Source of the DNA: Erythrobacter sp. NAP1 | GTDB taxonomy: Bacteria; Pseudomonadota; Alphaproteobacteria; Sphingomonadales; Sphingomonadaceae | NCBI RefSeq assembly: GCF_000152865.1 | Contig: NZ_CH672390.1 | Coordinates: 186,001-250,000 of the forward strand | DNA: 64,000 nucleotides | Direction: 5' to 3' | Part shown: piece by piece, positions 1-9,272 of the stretch | How positions within the stretch are numbered: position 1 is the first letter of the stretch | How the letters are laid out: each line of letters starts with the position of its first letter | The notes under the pieces: model-generated | The model's database searches: none | The model's input: the letters and a program-made list of their open reading frames with translations, nothing else | What the model was told of the DNA's origin: nothing | Made by a program: the position numbers and the translations under genes

Positions 1-173
1 GGCACGATGCCGACCTGGTATCCTTTGCCCTCGAACTTCTGGCCCGAAAGGCTCGCTCGCTGGCTGGCGGAAAGCGACTTGGCAAACTCCTCAAATCCGC
101 TTTCATTGACGAGGTGAATGTCGATCGCGTCCTGTCCGCGGTCGGGCTGGATAAGGTCTTGGATGTCGGTCAT
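1..173 (-). CDS. Probable leucyl aminopeptidase family (M17) protein, N-terminus only
   Basis: The minus strand is open from an ATG at 173 to the left edge. The 57 visible residues begin MTDIQDLIQPDRGQDAID and include a segment like the N-terminal domain of alphaproteobacterial M17 aminopeptidases (a Ser/Gln/Arg-rich helix followed by a Phe-x-Gly-Lys-Gly turn). None of the metal-binding catalytic domain is in the window, so the family call is an inference from a short and poorly conserved region. The gene is divergent from the lipoprotein gene at 238, with 64 bases between them. Confidence 0.45.
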   Translation of the reverse strand, partial: MTDIQDLIQPDRGQDAIDIHLVNESGFEEFAKSLSASQRASLSGQKFEGKGYQVGIV

Positions 174-237
174 GGCCTGTCCATAATCGCGCTGGCATGC
201 TTGTCACGCAGGAATTGGGTGAGAGGGGAAGTAACGC

Positions 238-1053
238 ATGAGTCGGCTCTTGGGTTCTGTCGCACTGATCGCGGCAATTGCAGCGTGTTCCTCTCCTGAA
301 GACATGGACGAAACGATCACGCAGCAGGTCGGCGAGAACACACTCGAAACGCTCGAACGGCGTGTGGCAGCCGATGCCGACCCCGGCGAGATCGCTATCA
401 AGAACGACACTTACGAATTCGCCTATCGCTGGCCCCGGCAAGCCGCTGCGATCCCTGCGCTCGATGCCGCGCTCAGCGCCATGGCAGAGCGCGCGCGCAC
501 CGAATTCGAAGCGAGCGCCGCCGAGGCCGAGGCCGATGCGAAACGATACGACTACGACTATCGCCGCTACGCTTCCGAATGGACATGGGAGGTCGCTGCC
601 GACACACCGCGTTTCCTCGCGCTGACGGGCAGCCAGTATGTCTACACCGGCGGCGCGCATGGCAATTCGACTTTCGATGCGATCCTGTGGGACCGCGAGG
701 GCCATGAGGCAAAAGGCCCGCTCGAACCGCTCAGCGTCTTCACCGATGTGCCCGCGCTCTTCGAAGCGGCAAGCCAGCCTTACTGCATCGCCCTTGGCGA
801 AGCGCGGATCGAACGGATCGGAGAGGCAGGGCTTGGCGAGGCAATCAACGATATCTGCCCCGAACTCAGCGAACTCACCGTCTCCTTCGGCACTTCGAAC
901 GGTCGGATGATCGACCGTTTGGTGCTGATCTCCGCGCCCTATGTCGTCGGCGCTTACGCCGAGGGCTCCTACTCCATCGAAGTGCCGATGAATGACGACA
1001 TGCTGGCGTTGGTGAAGCCGCAATACCAGTCGGGCTTTGCGCTCGCGGATTAG
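238..1053 (+). CDS. Exported lipoprotein with DUF4163/DUF3298 (RsiV/PdaC-like) domains
   Basis: This is a 271-residue lipoprotein. A short hydrophobic signal ends in the lipobox IAAC with Cys17 as the lipidation site. The mature part contains the hallmark YTGGAHGN motif of the DUF3298 family, preceded by a DUF4163-type region. These two domains occur together in anti-sigma factor RsiV and in the deacetylase PdaC, but no catalytic role is established for stand-alone Gram-negative copies. The ATG has an AGGGGAA ribosome site 8 bases upstream. It sits alone, 52 bases before map; the specific function is unknown. Confidence 0.75.
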   Translation: MSRLLGSVALIAAIAACSSPEDMDETITQQVGENTLETLERRVAADADPGEIAIKNDTYEFAYRWPRQAAAIPALDAALSAMAERARTEFEASAAEAEADAKRYDYDYRRYASEWTWEVAADTPRFLALTGSQYVYTGGAHGNSTFDAILWDREGHEAKGPLEPLSVFTDVPALFEAASQPYCIALGEARIERIGEAGLGEAINDICPELSELTVSFGTSNGRMIDRLVLISAPYVVGAYAEGSYSIEVPMNDDMLALVKPQYQSGFALAD

Positions 1054-1105
1054 AGGCACGCGTGGCCCCTCGCATTCCTGCAAGCCATTCGCTATATGAC
1101 CGCGC

Positions 1106-1930
1106 ATGACAGAATACCAACTCGTCGAGAACGAACAGACCGTCTATCGCGACGGCACGATCAAACTTCACACGCAAGAAGGCTTTGACGGCATGCGCGC
1201 CGCAGGCCAGCTCGCCGCGCGCATCCTCGATGAGGTTGCCGACATGGTGAAGCCCGGCGTCACGACCGAGAGCATCGACACGCAAATCCGCGAGATGATG
1301 CTGGATGCAGGCGCCGTGCCCGCAACGCTCGGCTATCGCGGCTACACTCACTCAAGCTGTATCTCGATCAACCACGTCATCTGCCACGGCATTCCGGGTC
1401 CCAAGGTGTTGAAAGATGGCGACATCCTAAACGTTGACGTTACCCCGCTGCTCGACGGCTGGCACGGCGATACGAGCCGCATGTTCTTCGCAGGCGAGCC
1501 TTCGATCAAAGCGAAGCGGCTGGTCGATGTGACCTATGAGTGCCTGATGCTCGGGATCGAGGCAGCACAGCCCGGCGCTCGTCTCGGCGACATCGGCGCA
1601 GCTATCGAAGCGCACGCCAAGCAGTTCCGTTACGGCGTCGTGCGCGAGTTCTGTGGCCACGGCCTTGGCCGCCTGTTCCACGATGCACCCGAAGTCGTAC
1701 ACGCGGCAAAGGCTGGCACGGGTCCGGAGCTGAAGCCCGGCATGTTCTTCACGATCGAACCGATGATCAATCTCGGTAAGCCCTGGGCAAAGGTGCTGGG
1801 CGACGGCTGGACCGCCGTGACGCGCGATAAGTCGCTTTCGGCCCAGTTCGAACACTCGATCGCGATCACCGAAGACGGGAACGAGATCTTCACGAAGAGC
1901 CCGACCGGCAAGGACCAGCCGCCTTACTGA
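1106..1930 (+). CDS. map: Type I methionine aminopeptidase
   Basis: Cytosolic metalloenzyme that removes the initiator methionine from nascent proteins. At 274 residues it has the normal length for the type Ia family, with a roughly 20-residue N-terminal addition. The pita-bread metal ligands are all visible: Asp111 (NVDVTPL), Asp122 (HGDTSR), His185 (GHGLGR), Glu218 (FTIEPM) and Glu249 (FEHSIAI), and the substrate-contacting His94 is in ICHGIPG. It is apparently a single-gene unit, followed by two GC-rich hairpins. Confidence 0.97.
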   Translation: MTEYQLVENEQTVYRDGTIKLHTQEGFDGMRAAGQLAARILDEVADMVKPGVTTESIDTQIREMMLDAGAVPATLGYRGYTHSSCISINHVICHGIPGPKVLKDGDILNVDVTPLLDGWHGDTSRMFFAGEPSIKAKRLVDVTYECLMLGIEAAQPGARLGDIGAAIEAHAKQFRYGVVREFCGHGLGRLFHDAPEVVHAAKAGTGPELKPGMFFTIEPMINLGKPWAKVLGDGWTAVTRDKSLSAQFEHSIAITEDGNEIFTKSPTGKDQPPY

Positions 1931-1935
1931 TTTGG

Positions 1936-2014
1936 GTAGCCCCATCCGGGGCTACGTCCTCGCTAGACCTGCAGCAAAGCTGCGCCCGCTGCGGGCGGGC
2001 GCTCTACCTATTTT
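1936..2014 (+). terminator. Two tandem hairpins after map, possible terminator
   Basis: A perfect 8-base stem (GTAGCCCC/GGGGCTAC, loop ATCC) lies at 1936-1955, six bases after the map stop. A second 8-base stem (GCGCCCGC/GCGGGCGC, 5-base loop) lies at 1982-2002 and is followed by a T-rich stretch ending in TTTT at 2014. Neither has a classic uninterrupted U-tract. The hairpins separate map from a convergent gene. Confidence 0.45.
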
Positions 2015-2050
2015 GGCGCACTTGCGTTGCTTTGCACCGACAGATTCGCT

Positions 2051-2746
2051 TTACTCCCGGCTCGATACCGGGAGCGAACCTTCCAGCGGTACGAACGCCA
2101 GCAACGCGCCGGCCATCACCACGATTAATCCAACCGAAAACGCGAGCATCGCGAGCGTCGGCTTGGTTACGCGCCTTTGCGTCACCCACTCATAGCCAAG
2201 CGCGACCGCAATCGTGATCGGCGGCTGTATCGCGATGGCGACGGGATCGGGCAGTTCGAGCACTTGTGTTACGCGCGCATAAGCTGGCGTCATGAAGGCA
2301 AGCGTCCCGATCAGCATCGCCATGCGGTGTTCGGCGATGCGTTTGTGGCGCGCGAACCACAGGGCAGCGAAGTAGAGCGGAATGAAGGTCGCGAATGCGG
2401 CGATGTTGACGATGGTCACCTCGACCCGCCCCAACTCCTCGCCGATATTCACCGACAGGATCAGGCCCGAGACGGTCATCACCGCCACCAGTGCGATCGA
2501 GGATCGTCCCAGCGCCCGGTGAAACGCGAACCTGCCGCCAGCCGCCAGAAACGCCTGACCGGCCAGCAGCGCCAGCCATGCCAGCATCGACGCCGCGTGG
2601 ATGATGACGAGCGGGGTGTAGCGCACCTGAACTTCGGGATGAGCGATGGCCTTCACGCCGAACGCCGCGATGGTAAATGCAAGCAGCGCGAGCGCTATCC
2701 GGCCAAGCAGGAAGTTCGCGCCGCTTTTACCAATTTCGGAATGCAT
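2051..2746 (-). CDS. Polytopic membrane protein, DUF2306-like
   Basis: A 231-residue inner-membrane protein with about seven hydrophobic segments and no signal peptide. Two histidine-containing helices near the N-terminus (HPEVQVRYTPLVIIHA and RFAFHRALGRSS) resemble uncharacterised four-helix membrane families with cytochrome-like histidines, but a haem-binding role is speculation. A CTCCCGG/CCGGGAG stem at 2054-2074 overlaps the last codons and may help end transcription. It is convergent with map; its product is not assigned a function. Confidence 0.6.
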   Translation of the reverse strand: MHSEIGKSGANFLLGRIALALLAFTIAAFGVKAIAHPEVQVRYTPLVIIHAASMLAWLALLAGQAFLAAGGRFAFHRALGRSSIALVAVMTVSGLILSVNIGEELGRVEVTIVNIAAFATFIPLYFAALWFARHKRIAEHRMAMLIGTLAFMTPAYARVTQVLELPDPVAIAIQPPITIAVALGYEWVTQRRVTKPTLAMLAFSVGLIVVMAGALLAFVPLEGSLPVSSRE

Positions 2747-2894
2747 TGTGAGCGGTCGTCTTTCCTTTGGCCGGGTCGCCAGCGCGGGGCCTACGCGAAA
2801 CCGCGTATTAACCTGTTAAGCGAACCAAGCCGATACGCGTGCCTGCCATGATCGTACAACTGATACGAGGCCAGACACGGCGCGGAGGCATACC

Positions 2895-3167
2895 TTGTCA
2901 AAGCTATCCATCATTCTCTTGTTCGTAGCGATCGGGCTAACAATCGCTGCAACCTATTTCGACATCGCCAATTTCAGCAATGGTTCGGGCGTGCTGCTCG
3001 TCGCGGGGCTCGTCTATGCATTCTTCGTGGCGAAGCGCGAGGCGGCAGTGATCACCTACGTGCTGAGCGAGGATCAGATTATCCATGATGAGGACGAGGA
3101 AGAAGGCCCGCCCGTGCCAACCGGAATGGACGCACCCGTGCGCCGACCAGCGATGGTCAGCCTCTAG
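2895..3167 (+). CDS. Small two-helix membrane protein, unknown function
   Basis: This 90-residue protein has two hydrophobic segments (residues about 5-22 and 30-46) and a short cytosolic tail with an acidic run (DEDEEEG). The start is TTG, chosen because a strong GGAGG ribosome site lies six bases upstream at 2884-2888. Its TAG stop shares a CTAG tetranucleotide with the stop of the convergent ccmB gene. I do not recognise the family. Confidence 0.6.
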   Translation: MSKLSIILLFVAIGLTIAATYFDIANFSNGSGVLLVAGLVYAFFVAKREAAVITYVLSEDQIIHDEDEEEGPPVPTGMDAPVRRPAMVSL

Positions 3168-3814
3168 ACTTCGCGCGCGGCTCTGATTGCAGCACCCGCG
3201 GCAAACGGGGCGAGAGCGACCAGCAGTAGACTGATTGCCGCCACGAAGCCGATGCTCGCGGCGTCCGAGCGGGCTAGCGCGCCTGACCCGAAAATCAGGA
3301 TCGGCAGCGCGAGCGGGATGAGCAGCAGACCGGACAAGGCGGCCCCTGCGCGAAGGCTGGCGGTGAGGGCGGCGATCATCAGGCCGATGGCCGCAAGCCC
3401 GGGAGTGCCTGCGAGCAAGCCCAGGACCAGCAATTGCACCGTTGGCCCGTCGAGCGCGAGCAAAGCCGCAGCCGGGAAAGTCGCGAGGATCAGCGGCGGC
3501 CCGAAGCTTAGCCAGTGAGCGATAAGCCGCACCGCCATCATCAATTCCTCGGTCGCGCCGCGCAGCTTCAGCTGGTCGAATGTGCCAAGCTCGATGTCCT
3601 GCGCGACCAGCTTTTCCAGCGGAAGGATCGCGGCGAGCAGAGCGGCGATCCACACGACACCTCCACCCGTTCGCGCGAGCAGATTGACGTCCGGCCCGAC
3701 AGCGAAAGGGTAGAGCATCGCCACTGCTACAAAGAACACCACCGGCAGCGCCGCACCTCCACCAGCAAAGGGAAAGAACTTCGACAGGTCGCGGCGAAGC
3801 ATCGAACCGATCAC
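3164..3814 (-). CDS. ccmB: Haem exporter membrane subunit CcmB
   Basis: Membrane component of the CcmABCD ABC system that loads haem onto CcmE for cytochrome c maturation. The 216-residue protein has six hydrophobic segments. It also has the CcmB-typical N-terminal half, with a LARTGGGVVW helix and then a conserved acidic loop (LVAQDIELGTFDQL). It overlaps the ccmA stop by four bases (ATGA), so the two are translated together. The other ccm genes are not in the window. Confidence 0.92.
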   Translation of the reverse strand: MIGSMLRRDLSKFFPFAGGGAALPVVFFVAVAMLYPFAVGPDVNLLARTGGGVVWIAALLAAILPLEKLVAQDIELGTFDQLKLRGATEELMMAVRLIAHWLSFGPPLILATFPAAALLALDGPTVQLLVLGLLAGTPGLAAIGLMIAALTASLRAGAALSGLLLIPLALPILIFGSGALARSDAASIGFVAAISLLLVALAPFAAGAAIRAAREV

Positions 3815-4407
3815 AGCGCGTCCTCCCGCGCGGCGAAATCCTCGATTGCCAGAGCGCGCAGACCCTCGATCGCGAGCGGCTGGTGCGAGGCGATCAGCGC
3901 GGTGCCGCCGCCGCCGACATGCAGAGCAATCAGTGCGGTCACTTGCTTGATTGCCGCAACGTCCAGCCCGCTCAGCGGTTCATCGAGCAACCAGATTGGA
4001 ACCCCGCGATTGAGCAGTGCGGCAAGCCCTGCGCGCTTCCTCTGGCCAGTCGAGAGATAGCGCACCGGCACATCGAGCAGCGGCTCAAGTCCCAGCACGC
4101 TCAAGGCTTTGGAAGGATCGGTGCATCCATCGACGCGCTGCCAGAAGCTCAGCGCCTTGCCGAGCGGCAGTTCCGGATCGAGCGCCGTTCTCTCATCGAG
4201 CAAGCCGATCTCGCCCTCGACCATCACCTCCCCCGCAAATGGCGAGGTCAGCCTGGCAAGCGTGCGGATCAGTGTCGTCTTTCCGGTTCCGTTCGCGCCG
4301 GTCAGGTGCAGCGCCTCACCAGAGCCGAGTTCGAACGACAAGCCTTTGAATAGCAATCGGTCACCGCGTCGGCAGGCAAGGTTCGAGGCGGACAGTTGAG
4401 CTTGCAT
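3811..4407 (-). CDS. ccmA: Haem exporter ATP-binding subunit CcmA
   Basis: ATPase of the CcmAB complex that powers the release of haem-loaded CcmE. The 198-residue protein is a compact ABC domain. The Walker A motif GANGTGKTT is at residues 37-45, the signature [11 protein letters not shown] at about 118-128 and the Walker B motif with catalytic Glu (LLDEP) at about 140-144. It is first in a two-gene unit with ccmB and diverges from phhB across 61 bases, which must contain both promoters. Confidence 0.95.
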   Translation of the reverse strand: MQAQLSASNLACRRGDRLLFKGLSFELGSGEALHLTGANGTGKTTLIRTLARLTSPFAGEVMVEGEIGLLDERTALDPELPLGKALSFWQRVDGCTDPSKALSVLGLEPLLDVPVRYLSTGQRKRAGLAALLNRGVPIWLLDEPLSGLDVAAIKQVTALIALHVGGGGTALIASHQPLAIEGLRALAIEDFAAREDAL

Positions 4408-4468
4408 CGCACAGTGCGTTAGGCAAAAGCGGTGCTCCCTACAACATCACGCGAGAGGTTCCTCCCCG

Positions 4469-4771
4469 ATGGCCAATGTCCCCGAATTCGACGAAGCCGA
4501 ACGCAATCAGCTGCTTGCCGATCATCCTGATTGGGAACTGGCGCGCGAAGGCAAGGCAATCACCCGCACATTCCAGTTTGGCGATTTCTCCGAAGCGTGG
4601 GGCTTTATGAGCCGCGTGGCGCTCGCCGCTGACACGCAGGATCACCATCCCGAGTGGTTCAACGTTTACGCCAAGGTCGAGATTACCCTCACCACGCACG
4701 ATGCTGGCGCGAGCGGCGGGCTGTCGCTGCGCGATGCGAAGCTGGCGCGCGCGATCGACCGGCTGGTCTAG
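4469..4771 (+). CDS. phhB: Pterin-4a-carbinolamine dehydratase
   Basis: Recycles the 4a-hydroxytetrahydropterin cofactor produced by aromatic amino acid hydroxylases. The 100-residue protein has the usual family length and its conserved core [15 protein letters not shown] followed by LTTHDAGG-like sequence; His59, His60 and His77 are the expected active-site histidines. No phenylalanine hydroxylase gene lies nearby, so its partner is elsewhere or the protein has another role. Its stop shares CTAG with the convergent SDR gene. Confidence 0.93.
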   Translation: MANVPEFDEAERNQLLADHPDWELAREGKAITRTFQFGDFSEAWGFMSRVALAADTQDHHPEWFNVYAKVEITLTTHDAGASGGLSLRDAKLARAIDRLV

Positions 4772-5574
4772 AGGTCCGTTCCCACGCCCTGCGTGCGGAC
4801 TTGCTTTCGAACCATGCCAGGCAGCCAGCGCGTCAGGAACTGGAGGCGCTTGGCTGTCTTCCCGACCGTGTAATCGAGCTTGTCGCCATGCACCGCGTCC
4901 CAGACCACCGGGGGAACAGTGCTGACAGGTGAAACCTCGATCCCGGCTTCCTCGAGCCGTTCCTTGCCCGTTTGGTTCGAATCGGGCGTCACGTTGTCGA
5001 TGATGGGGGTGTCGATGAAGCCGGGGCAGAGAGCGCAGACCTTGATGCCATCTTCGGCCCATTCCGCATCGAGGCTGCGCGTCATCCCGCGTACGCCCCA
5101 CTTGGTTGCGCAATAGACGGCAAGGTTTGGCGCACCGATGATTCCGGCAAGGCTGGCCGTATTGATCAACACCGATCCCGGCGCCGCTTTCTTGAGATGA
5201 GGATGCGCAGCCTGCGCGCCGTAGATCACGCCCTTCAGATTGATGTCGAGCGTGGCCTCGATCTCATCGGAGGTCTGTTCGCCGATCGGGCCGCCGTGCC
5301 CGATACCGGCATTGTTGAACATGACATCGATCCGGCCACCCGCGGCGGTGGAAGCCGATTCCAGCGCGACATCCCATGCAGCCCGATCGCGCACGTCGAG
5401 CGGATGCGAATATTTGAAGCCGCCGGGGATCAGGCCGAGCGTGTCGGCCATGCCCTGAACATCGACGTCGGCCACGGTGACGAACCAGCCGCGCTCGCCA
5501 AAATAGCGCGCAACTTCGCGGCCAATGCCCGATGCTCCGCCCGTGATGAAGATGTGGCGGCGTTGTTCAGCCAT
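4768..5574 (-). CDS. Short-chain dehydrogenase/reductase, classical SDR
   Basis: A 268-residue NAD(P)-dependent oxidoreductase of the classical SDR superfamily. The cofactor motif TGGASGIG is at residues 11-18, NNAG at 87-90, and the catalytic triad is Ser141, Tyr154 and Lys158 (YCATK). Asp36 after beta-2 (VADVD) suggests a preference for NAD over NADP. The C-terminal region has an extra 40 residues rich in basic amino acids. The substrate cannot be read from the sequence or the neighbours. Confidence 0.88.
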   Translation of the reverse strand: MAEQRRHIFITGGASGIGREVARYFGERGWFVTVADVDVQGMADTLGLIPGGFKYSHPLDVRDRAAWDVALESASTAAGGRIDVMFNNAGIGHGGPIGEQTSDEIEATLDINLKGVIYGAQAAHPHLKKAAPGSVLINTASLAGIIGAPNLAVYCATKWGVRGMTRSLDAEWAEDGIKVCALCPGFIDTPIIDNVTPDSNQTGKERLEEAGIEVSPVSTVPPVVWDAVHGDKLDYTVGKTAKRLQFLTRWLPGMVRKQVRTQGVGTDL

Positions 5575-5629
5575 GATGGTGATCCCTCTTCCCCGATTTC
5601 AATTTGAAACGGGTCTAGGGGGAGCGAGG

Positions 5630-7576
5630 CTAGCCGCCAAGCCCTTTCACATGGCTTTTGCCTTCCACGATTTCGGCAGTCGAAGGCTCCAGCACATCGC
5701 CCAGCGGCTCTGCCCGTCCGTGCAGCGTTTCAGCGAGGAAATTCTCGGTGATCGCGAAGAAGGCAAGGCTGTTGTCGGGCTTGGCAAAGCCGTGTCCTTC
5801 ATCGGGGTAGAGGACGTAGGTGACCGGGATCCCCGCATCCTTCATCGCGCCGACGATCTGGTCGCTTTCGGCCTGCTTGACGCGCGGGTCGTTTGCGCCT
5901 TGCGCGATCAGGAGCGGCTTAATGATCTGGTCTGCCTTGTAGAGCGGGCTTGCAGCCTTCAGCAGCGCGAGGCCCTCCTCGGTTTCGGGATTGCCCATGC
6001 GCTCGTGGAAGATCTTCACCATCGGCGCCCAGTAAGGCGGGATCGTGCTGAGCAGCGTTTCTAGGTTGGACGGGCCGACCACGTCGACGCCGCAGGCGAA
6101 GACTTCGGGGGTGAAGGTGAGGCCCGCAAGCGTCGCGTAGCCGCCATAGGAACCGCCCATGATCGCGACCTTGTCACGCGCAGCGATGCCCTCTTCGATG
6201 GCCCATTCGACCGCGTCGATAAGGTCGTCATGCATCGCCAGGCCCCACTGTTTATTGCCTGCGTTGATGAAGTCCTTGCCGAAGCCGGTCGAGCCGCGAA
6301 AGTTGACCGACAGCACATGGTAGCCGCGATTGGCGAGCATCTGGTGCTGCGAGTTGAAGCCATATTCGTCGCGCGCCCAAGGACCGCCGTGGACGAGCAG
6401 AACCATGGGTCCCGGCGCGTCGGGCTTGCCATTTCCGTCAGGGTCGCTGCCCGCGGCAAGTGTAAGGAAGGAGGGCAGGGTCAGGCCATCGCGGCTCTTG
6501 ATTTCGATCCCGTGCATCGGCTGCAGAGGGGCGCCTTCAAGTTCTGGCCGCGCGACGTAGAACGGATCGAGCGTGCCTGCCTTGCGGTCGTAGATATACG
6601 TCTTTGCGGGCGCGGTGAGCGGGTCGTTCCAGATGATCCAGGTATCGTCCGCCTCGGTGCGGCTGGAAATGCCGAAGTCACCTTCGAGCTTGCCATCAAG
6701 GAAATCGAACGAGGCACCGATACCCGCATCTAGCGCGGTAAATTCGCGGCGCAGATAGGTAACGGTGTAGCCGAGTACCTCGCCGGTTTTCTGATCGCGA
6801 AGCGTGCCGCTGATGTCGGCCTTGTCGTCCTCTGCGATCAAAGTGCGCTCACCGGTCGCCGTGTCCTGAGCATAGAGCGCAGCCGTATTCCGTCCGCGCC
6901 CGTCGAGCCAGTAAAGCACGCTGCCATCGACCGTGTAGCCCGCTGGCGAGGTCGTCATGGAATCTTCCATCGCGGTCGTCTCGAACGGTTCTTCCTCGAC
7001 GCTGTTGCCATCGAAACGGAAGTAGTCGGTCCCGCCCGCATCGTTCTGAGCCATCGCCATGCGCAAGGTCAGCGTGTCGTCGGCCATGAAGCCGGCAAAG
7101 GCGTTGTTCTCGTAAATCAGTTCAAGCTCGCCGGTGGTGAGGTTGAGGCGGTGCACGTCGTGCCACTGCGGATCGCGGTTGTTGAGGCCGACAAGGATCG
7201 CGTTCTTGATCGTCTCGGATGAACCGACGATCTGCACGCGAGTGTCTTCGAACGGGGTCAGCGTAGTCTCTTCGCCGCTCACCACATCGACACGGTAGAG
7301 AAGGAAGTTCTCATCGCCCGCCTTGTCCTGAATGTAGAGGAGGCTGGTGCCGTCTGGCGACCACATATGCTGGCGGATCGGGCGGTCGGTTGCGCTTGTC
7401 ATCGCCCTCGCGTCATCCGGATTGTCACGCGGCGCCAACCAGATGTTGAGAACGTCGTTATGGGGAGCAAGCCAGCTCAGCCACTTGCCATCCGGGCTGA
7501 TCTGCCCCTGTGCGCGGGTAGGGTTGCCGAACAGGTGTTCGCGCGGGATCAGCGGGATGGTGTCGAGTGCTGGCAT
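5630..7576 (-). CDS. S9 family prolyl oligopeptidase-type peptidase
   Basis: A 648-residue serine peptidase with an N-terminal seven-bladed beta-propeller and a C-terminal alpha/beta hydrolase domain. The catalytic triad is visible as Ser476 (GGSYGGYAT), Asp563 (ANDPRV) and His595 (DEGHGF), the arrangement of dipeptidyl/acylaminoacyl peptidases. I place the start at the ATG at 7576 (MPALDTIP), preceded by GGGAG, although the frame is open 29 codons further upstream. No signal peptide is visible, so it is probably cytosolic. It diverges from the secreted protein gene at 7802. Confidence 0.9.
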   Translation of the reverse strand: MPALDTIPLIPREHLFGNPTRAQGQISPDGKWLSWLAPHNDVLNIWLAPRDNPDDARAMTSATDRPIRQHMWSPDGTSLLYIQDKAGDENFLLYRVDVVSGEETTLTPFEDTRVQIVGSSETIKNAILVGLNNRDPQWHDVHRLNLTTGELELIYENNAFAGFMADDTLTLRMAMAQNDAGGTDYFRFDGNSVEEEPFETTAMEDSMTTSPAGYTVDGSVLYWLDGRGRNTAALYAQDTATGERTLIAEDDKADISGTLRDQKTGEVLGYTVTYLRREFTALDAGIGASFDFLDGKLEGDFGISSRTEADDTWIIWNDPLTAPAKTYIYDRKAGTLDPFYVARPELEGAPLQPMHGIEIKSRDGLTLPSFLTLAAGSDPDGNGKPDAPGPMVLLVHGGPWARDEYGFNSQHQMLANRGYHVLSVNFRGSTGFGKDFINAGNKQWGLAMHDDLIDAVEWAIEEGIAARDKVAIMGGSYGGYATLAGLTFTPEVFACGVDVVGPSNLETLLSTIPPYWAPMVKIFHERMGNPETEEGLALLKAASPLYKADQIIKPLLIAQGANDPRVKQAESDQIVGAMKDAGIPVTYVLYPDEGHGFAKPDNSLAFFAITENFLAETLHGRAEPLGDVLEPSTAEIVEGKSHVKGLGG

Positions 7577-7801
7577 GGTGTCTCCCTGAGTGTTTTTCGT
7601 GATTGCGGTCACACCTAGGAACCGCACCGCGCGATGCAACGGGAAACTCCACGAGCGGCACATTTCGGACGAGCGGCGTCAGAAAAATGCGATTTTGTAC
7701 CATCTGGGACATTCTGCGCCGTCACCAGCACGAATAGTTGGACGATCAGTCACGACGAAGGCCCCGACGGGCGGGGCCGACATGACAAGGATCGTAAACT
7801 G

Positions 7802-8677
7802 ATGAAAACCATGATGATTGCCCTCGCTGGCGTTTCCCTTTCGGCCGGACTTCTGGCTCACGCCGCTCCTGCCGACGCGCAGTTCCGCAGCCTGCGCAAC
7901 GCAGTCAAAAAGGTCGAAGACACCGCCAATGACGTGCGCGATGCCGCTGAAGATGTCGAAGCGGCGGCGCGCACCGTCGAAGGCGTTGCCAATTCGGATG
8001 GCCGCTCGGTCGTCGGCGCTGTCACCGGCGGTCGCGGCGCTGCCGTCAATCAGGCGATGCGCCAGCGCAGCAACTATCCGCAAACCGCCCGCGCACCCGA
8101 CCATGTCGGCCGCGCCGGTCCGGCTCCTGCCAAATATGTCGATCAGATCTCCTGCGCGAACCTGAATGTCGGCAACGCATTCGTCGCAGAGGCAGGCGAC
8201 TACACATTCAGCCAGGGCATCTCGACCGAGACCCGCGGCGGGCTGATCAATCGCGCAAACGTCAGCCCTACCAATGGTTGTTACTTCCCCGGTCTGGGCG
8301 TTGGCGATGTGCTTTATGTCGAGGTCGACAAGGCCGCCTATGCCAGAGGCGCTTACCGCATCCAGTGCGTCAGCTATGACGGTTCGGAGCAGCTCGATAA
8401 CGTCCAAGGGCCGCGTCAGGGCAACTACACCGGCAAGGATGTGATGCTGCACACCGGCCACTCGCTCGGCTACACCCCGACGGCAAGCGGCAGCAATTCG
8501 GACCGCTCGAACGCCTATCGCGACTATCTCGACGGGCGAGGCCGCACGATGCTGACCTTCAACTTCGGCCCGCTGCACACCGACAAGTCGGGCACCGACT
8601 TCTTCTGCCAGTGGTACGACCGCGACACGAACAAGAGCGCGGTGGCCTTCACCTATCGTCGCGGACCGCAGGGCTGA
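7802..8677 (+). CDS. Exported protein of unknown function with helical N-terminal region
   Basis: A 291-residue protein with a clear signal peptide (cleavage probably after PADA, near residue 26). A coiled-coil-like stretch rich in Val/Glu/Asp/Ala heptads follows (residues about 30-65), then a globular C-terminal half with three cysteines. I do not recognise the family. The ATG at 7802 is preferred over an upstream in-frame ATG because only it gives a signal peptide. A 7-base hairpin (GGCCCCG/CGGGGCC, 7760-7778) lies in the leader close to the ribosome site and could affect translation. Confidence 0.7.
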   Translation: MKTMMIALAGVSLSAGLLAHAAPADAQFRSLRNAVKKVEDTANDVRDAAEDVEAAARTVEGVANSDGRSVVGAVTGGRGAAVNQAMRQRSNYPQTARAPDHVGRAGPAPAKYVDQISCANLNVGNAFVAEAGDYTFSQGISTETRGGLINRANVSPTNGCYFPGLGVGDVLYVEVDKAAYARGAYRIQCVSYDGSEQLDNVQGPRQGNYTGKDVMLHTGHSLGYTPTASGSNSDRSNAYRDYLDGRGRTMLTFNFGPLHTDKSGTDFFCQWYDRDTNKSAVAFTYRRGPQG

Positions 8678-8826
8678 GCCAGAGGCTGCGATACTCGAAA
8701 GCACCGGGCAAGGATTAGCGTGCCCCCTTCCTGGTGTGCGGCGGTCGGTTTTCTCCACAATGCGACCCAGAGGCTAGCCGGCCGCCGCAACCCTTCTTTC
8801 TTTCAAGATCAGTGAGAGACGAAACC

Positions 8827-9138
8827 ATGTTCAAACCACTCATCGCTCTGTCCAGCGCAGCCATTGTCGCGCTCGCGCCGATGACTGCCGCGCCCGCCAT
8901 GGCGCAGTCGAGCTCAAGCTCGGTTCCCAAGGACGGATCGTGCCCAACCGGCTTCAAGCAGTCGGGTTCGAACTGCACTTCGAGCAGCAAGGTGGCACTG
9001 CCCAAGATCGGCTCTTGCCCCACAGGATTTCGCGCTTCGGGCAATTACTGCGTGGGCGATGGCGACGATTATGCCGAGGTGCGCGATGGCTCGTGCCCGT
9101 CGGGCCTCAAGGCCTCGGGCCGCTACTGCGTGAAGTGA
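8827..9138 (+). CDS. Small secreted protein with three Cys-x10-Cys repeats
   Basis: A 103-residue exported protein. A signal peptide ends near AMA at residue 26. The mature part is built from three copies of a 14-residue unit of the form GSCPxGxxxSGxxC, at residues 37-50, 62-75 and 88-101. Each unit has one pair of cysteines ten residues apart (39/50, 64/75, 90/101), so each can form its own disulfide in the periplasm. The spacers between units differ in sequence. ATG is at 8827 with GAGAG upstream. No function is known to me; it is probably a disulfide-stapled surface or envelope protein. Confidence 0.75.
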   Translation: MFKPLIALSSAAIVALAPMTAAPAMAQSSSSSVPKDGSCPTGFKQSGSNCTSSSKVALPKIGSCPTGFRASGNYCVGDGDDYAEVRDGSCPSGLKASGRYCVK

Positions 9139-9180
9139 TCGCACGCCCCATCTGCGATTTTCTGCGGCGCAATGGCGGGG

Positions 9181-9208
9181 AAGGCCGGGCTTTCGGGCTC
9201 GGCCTTTA
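9181..9208 (+). terminator. Rho-independent-like terminator after the Cys-repeat gene
   Basis: A 10-base stem AAGGCCGGGC/GCTCGGCCTT with one G-T pair and a 6-base TTTCGG loop ends in a short T run. It lies 42 bases after the stop of the secreted repeat gene and 64 bases before the next start. Confidence 0.6.
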
Positions 9209-9272
9209 CCTGTCATGTGCAATATCGCGAATCGACTGATTATTCAGGCGTTTGGTATAGGGATCGAAATTG

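Noticed and set aside
103..1107. Long minus-strand open frame opposite the lipoprotein gene
   Set aside because: It is a shadow frame in GC-rich DNA; the plus-strand frame has a signal peptide, lipobox and family motif, while the antisense translation has none.
2812..2826. CtrA-binding site
   Set aside because: TTAACCTGTTAA has two TTAA half-sites but spaced by 4 and not the 7 bases of the CtrA consensus.
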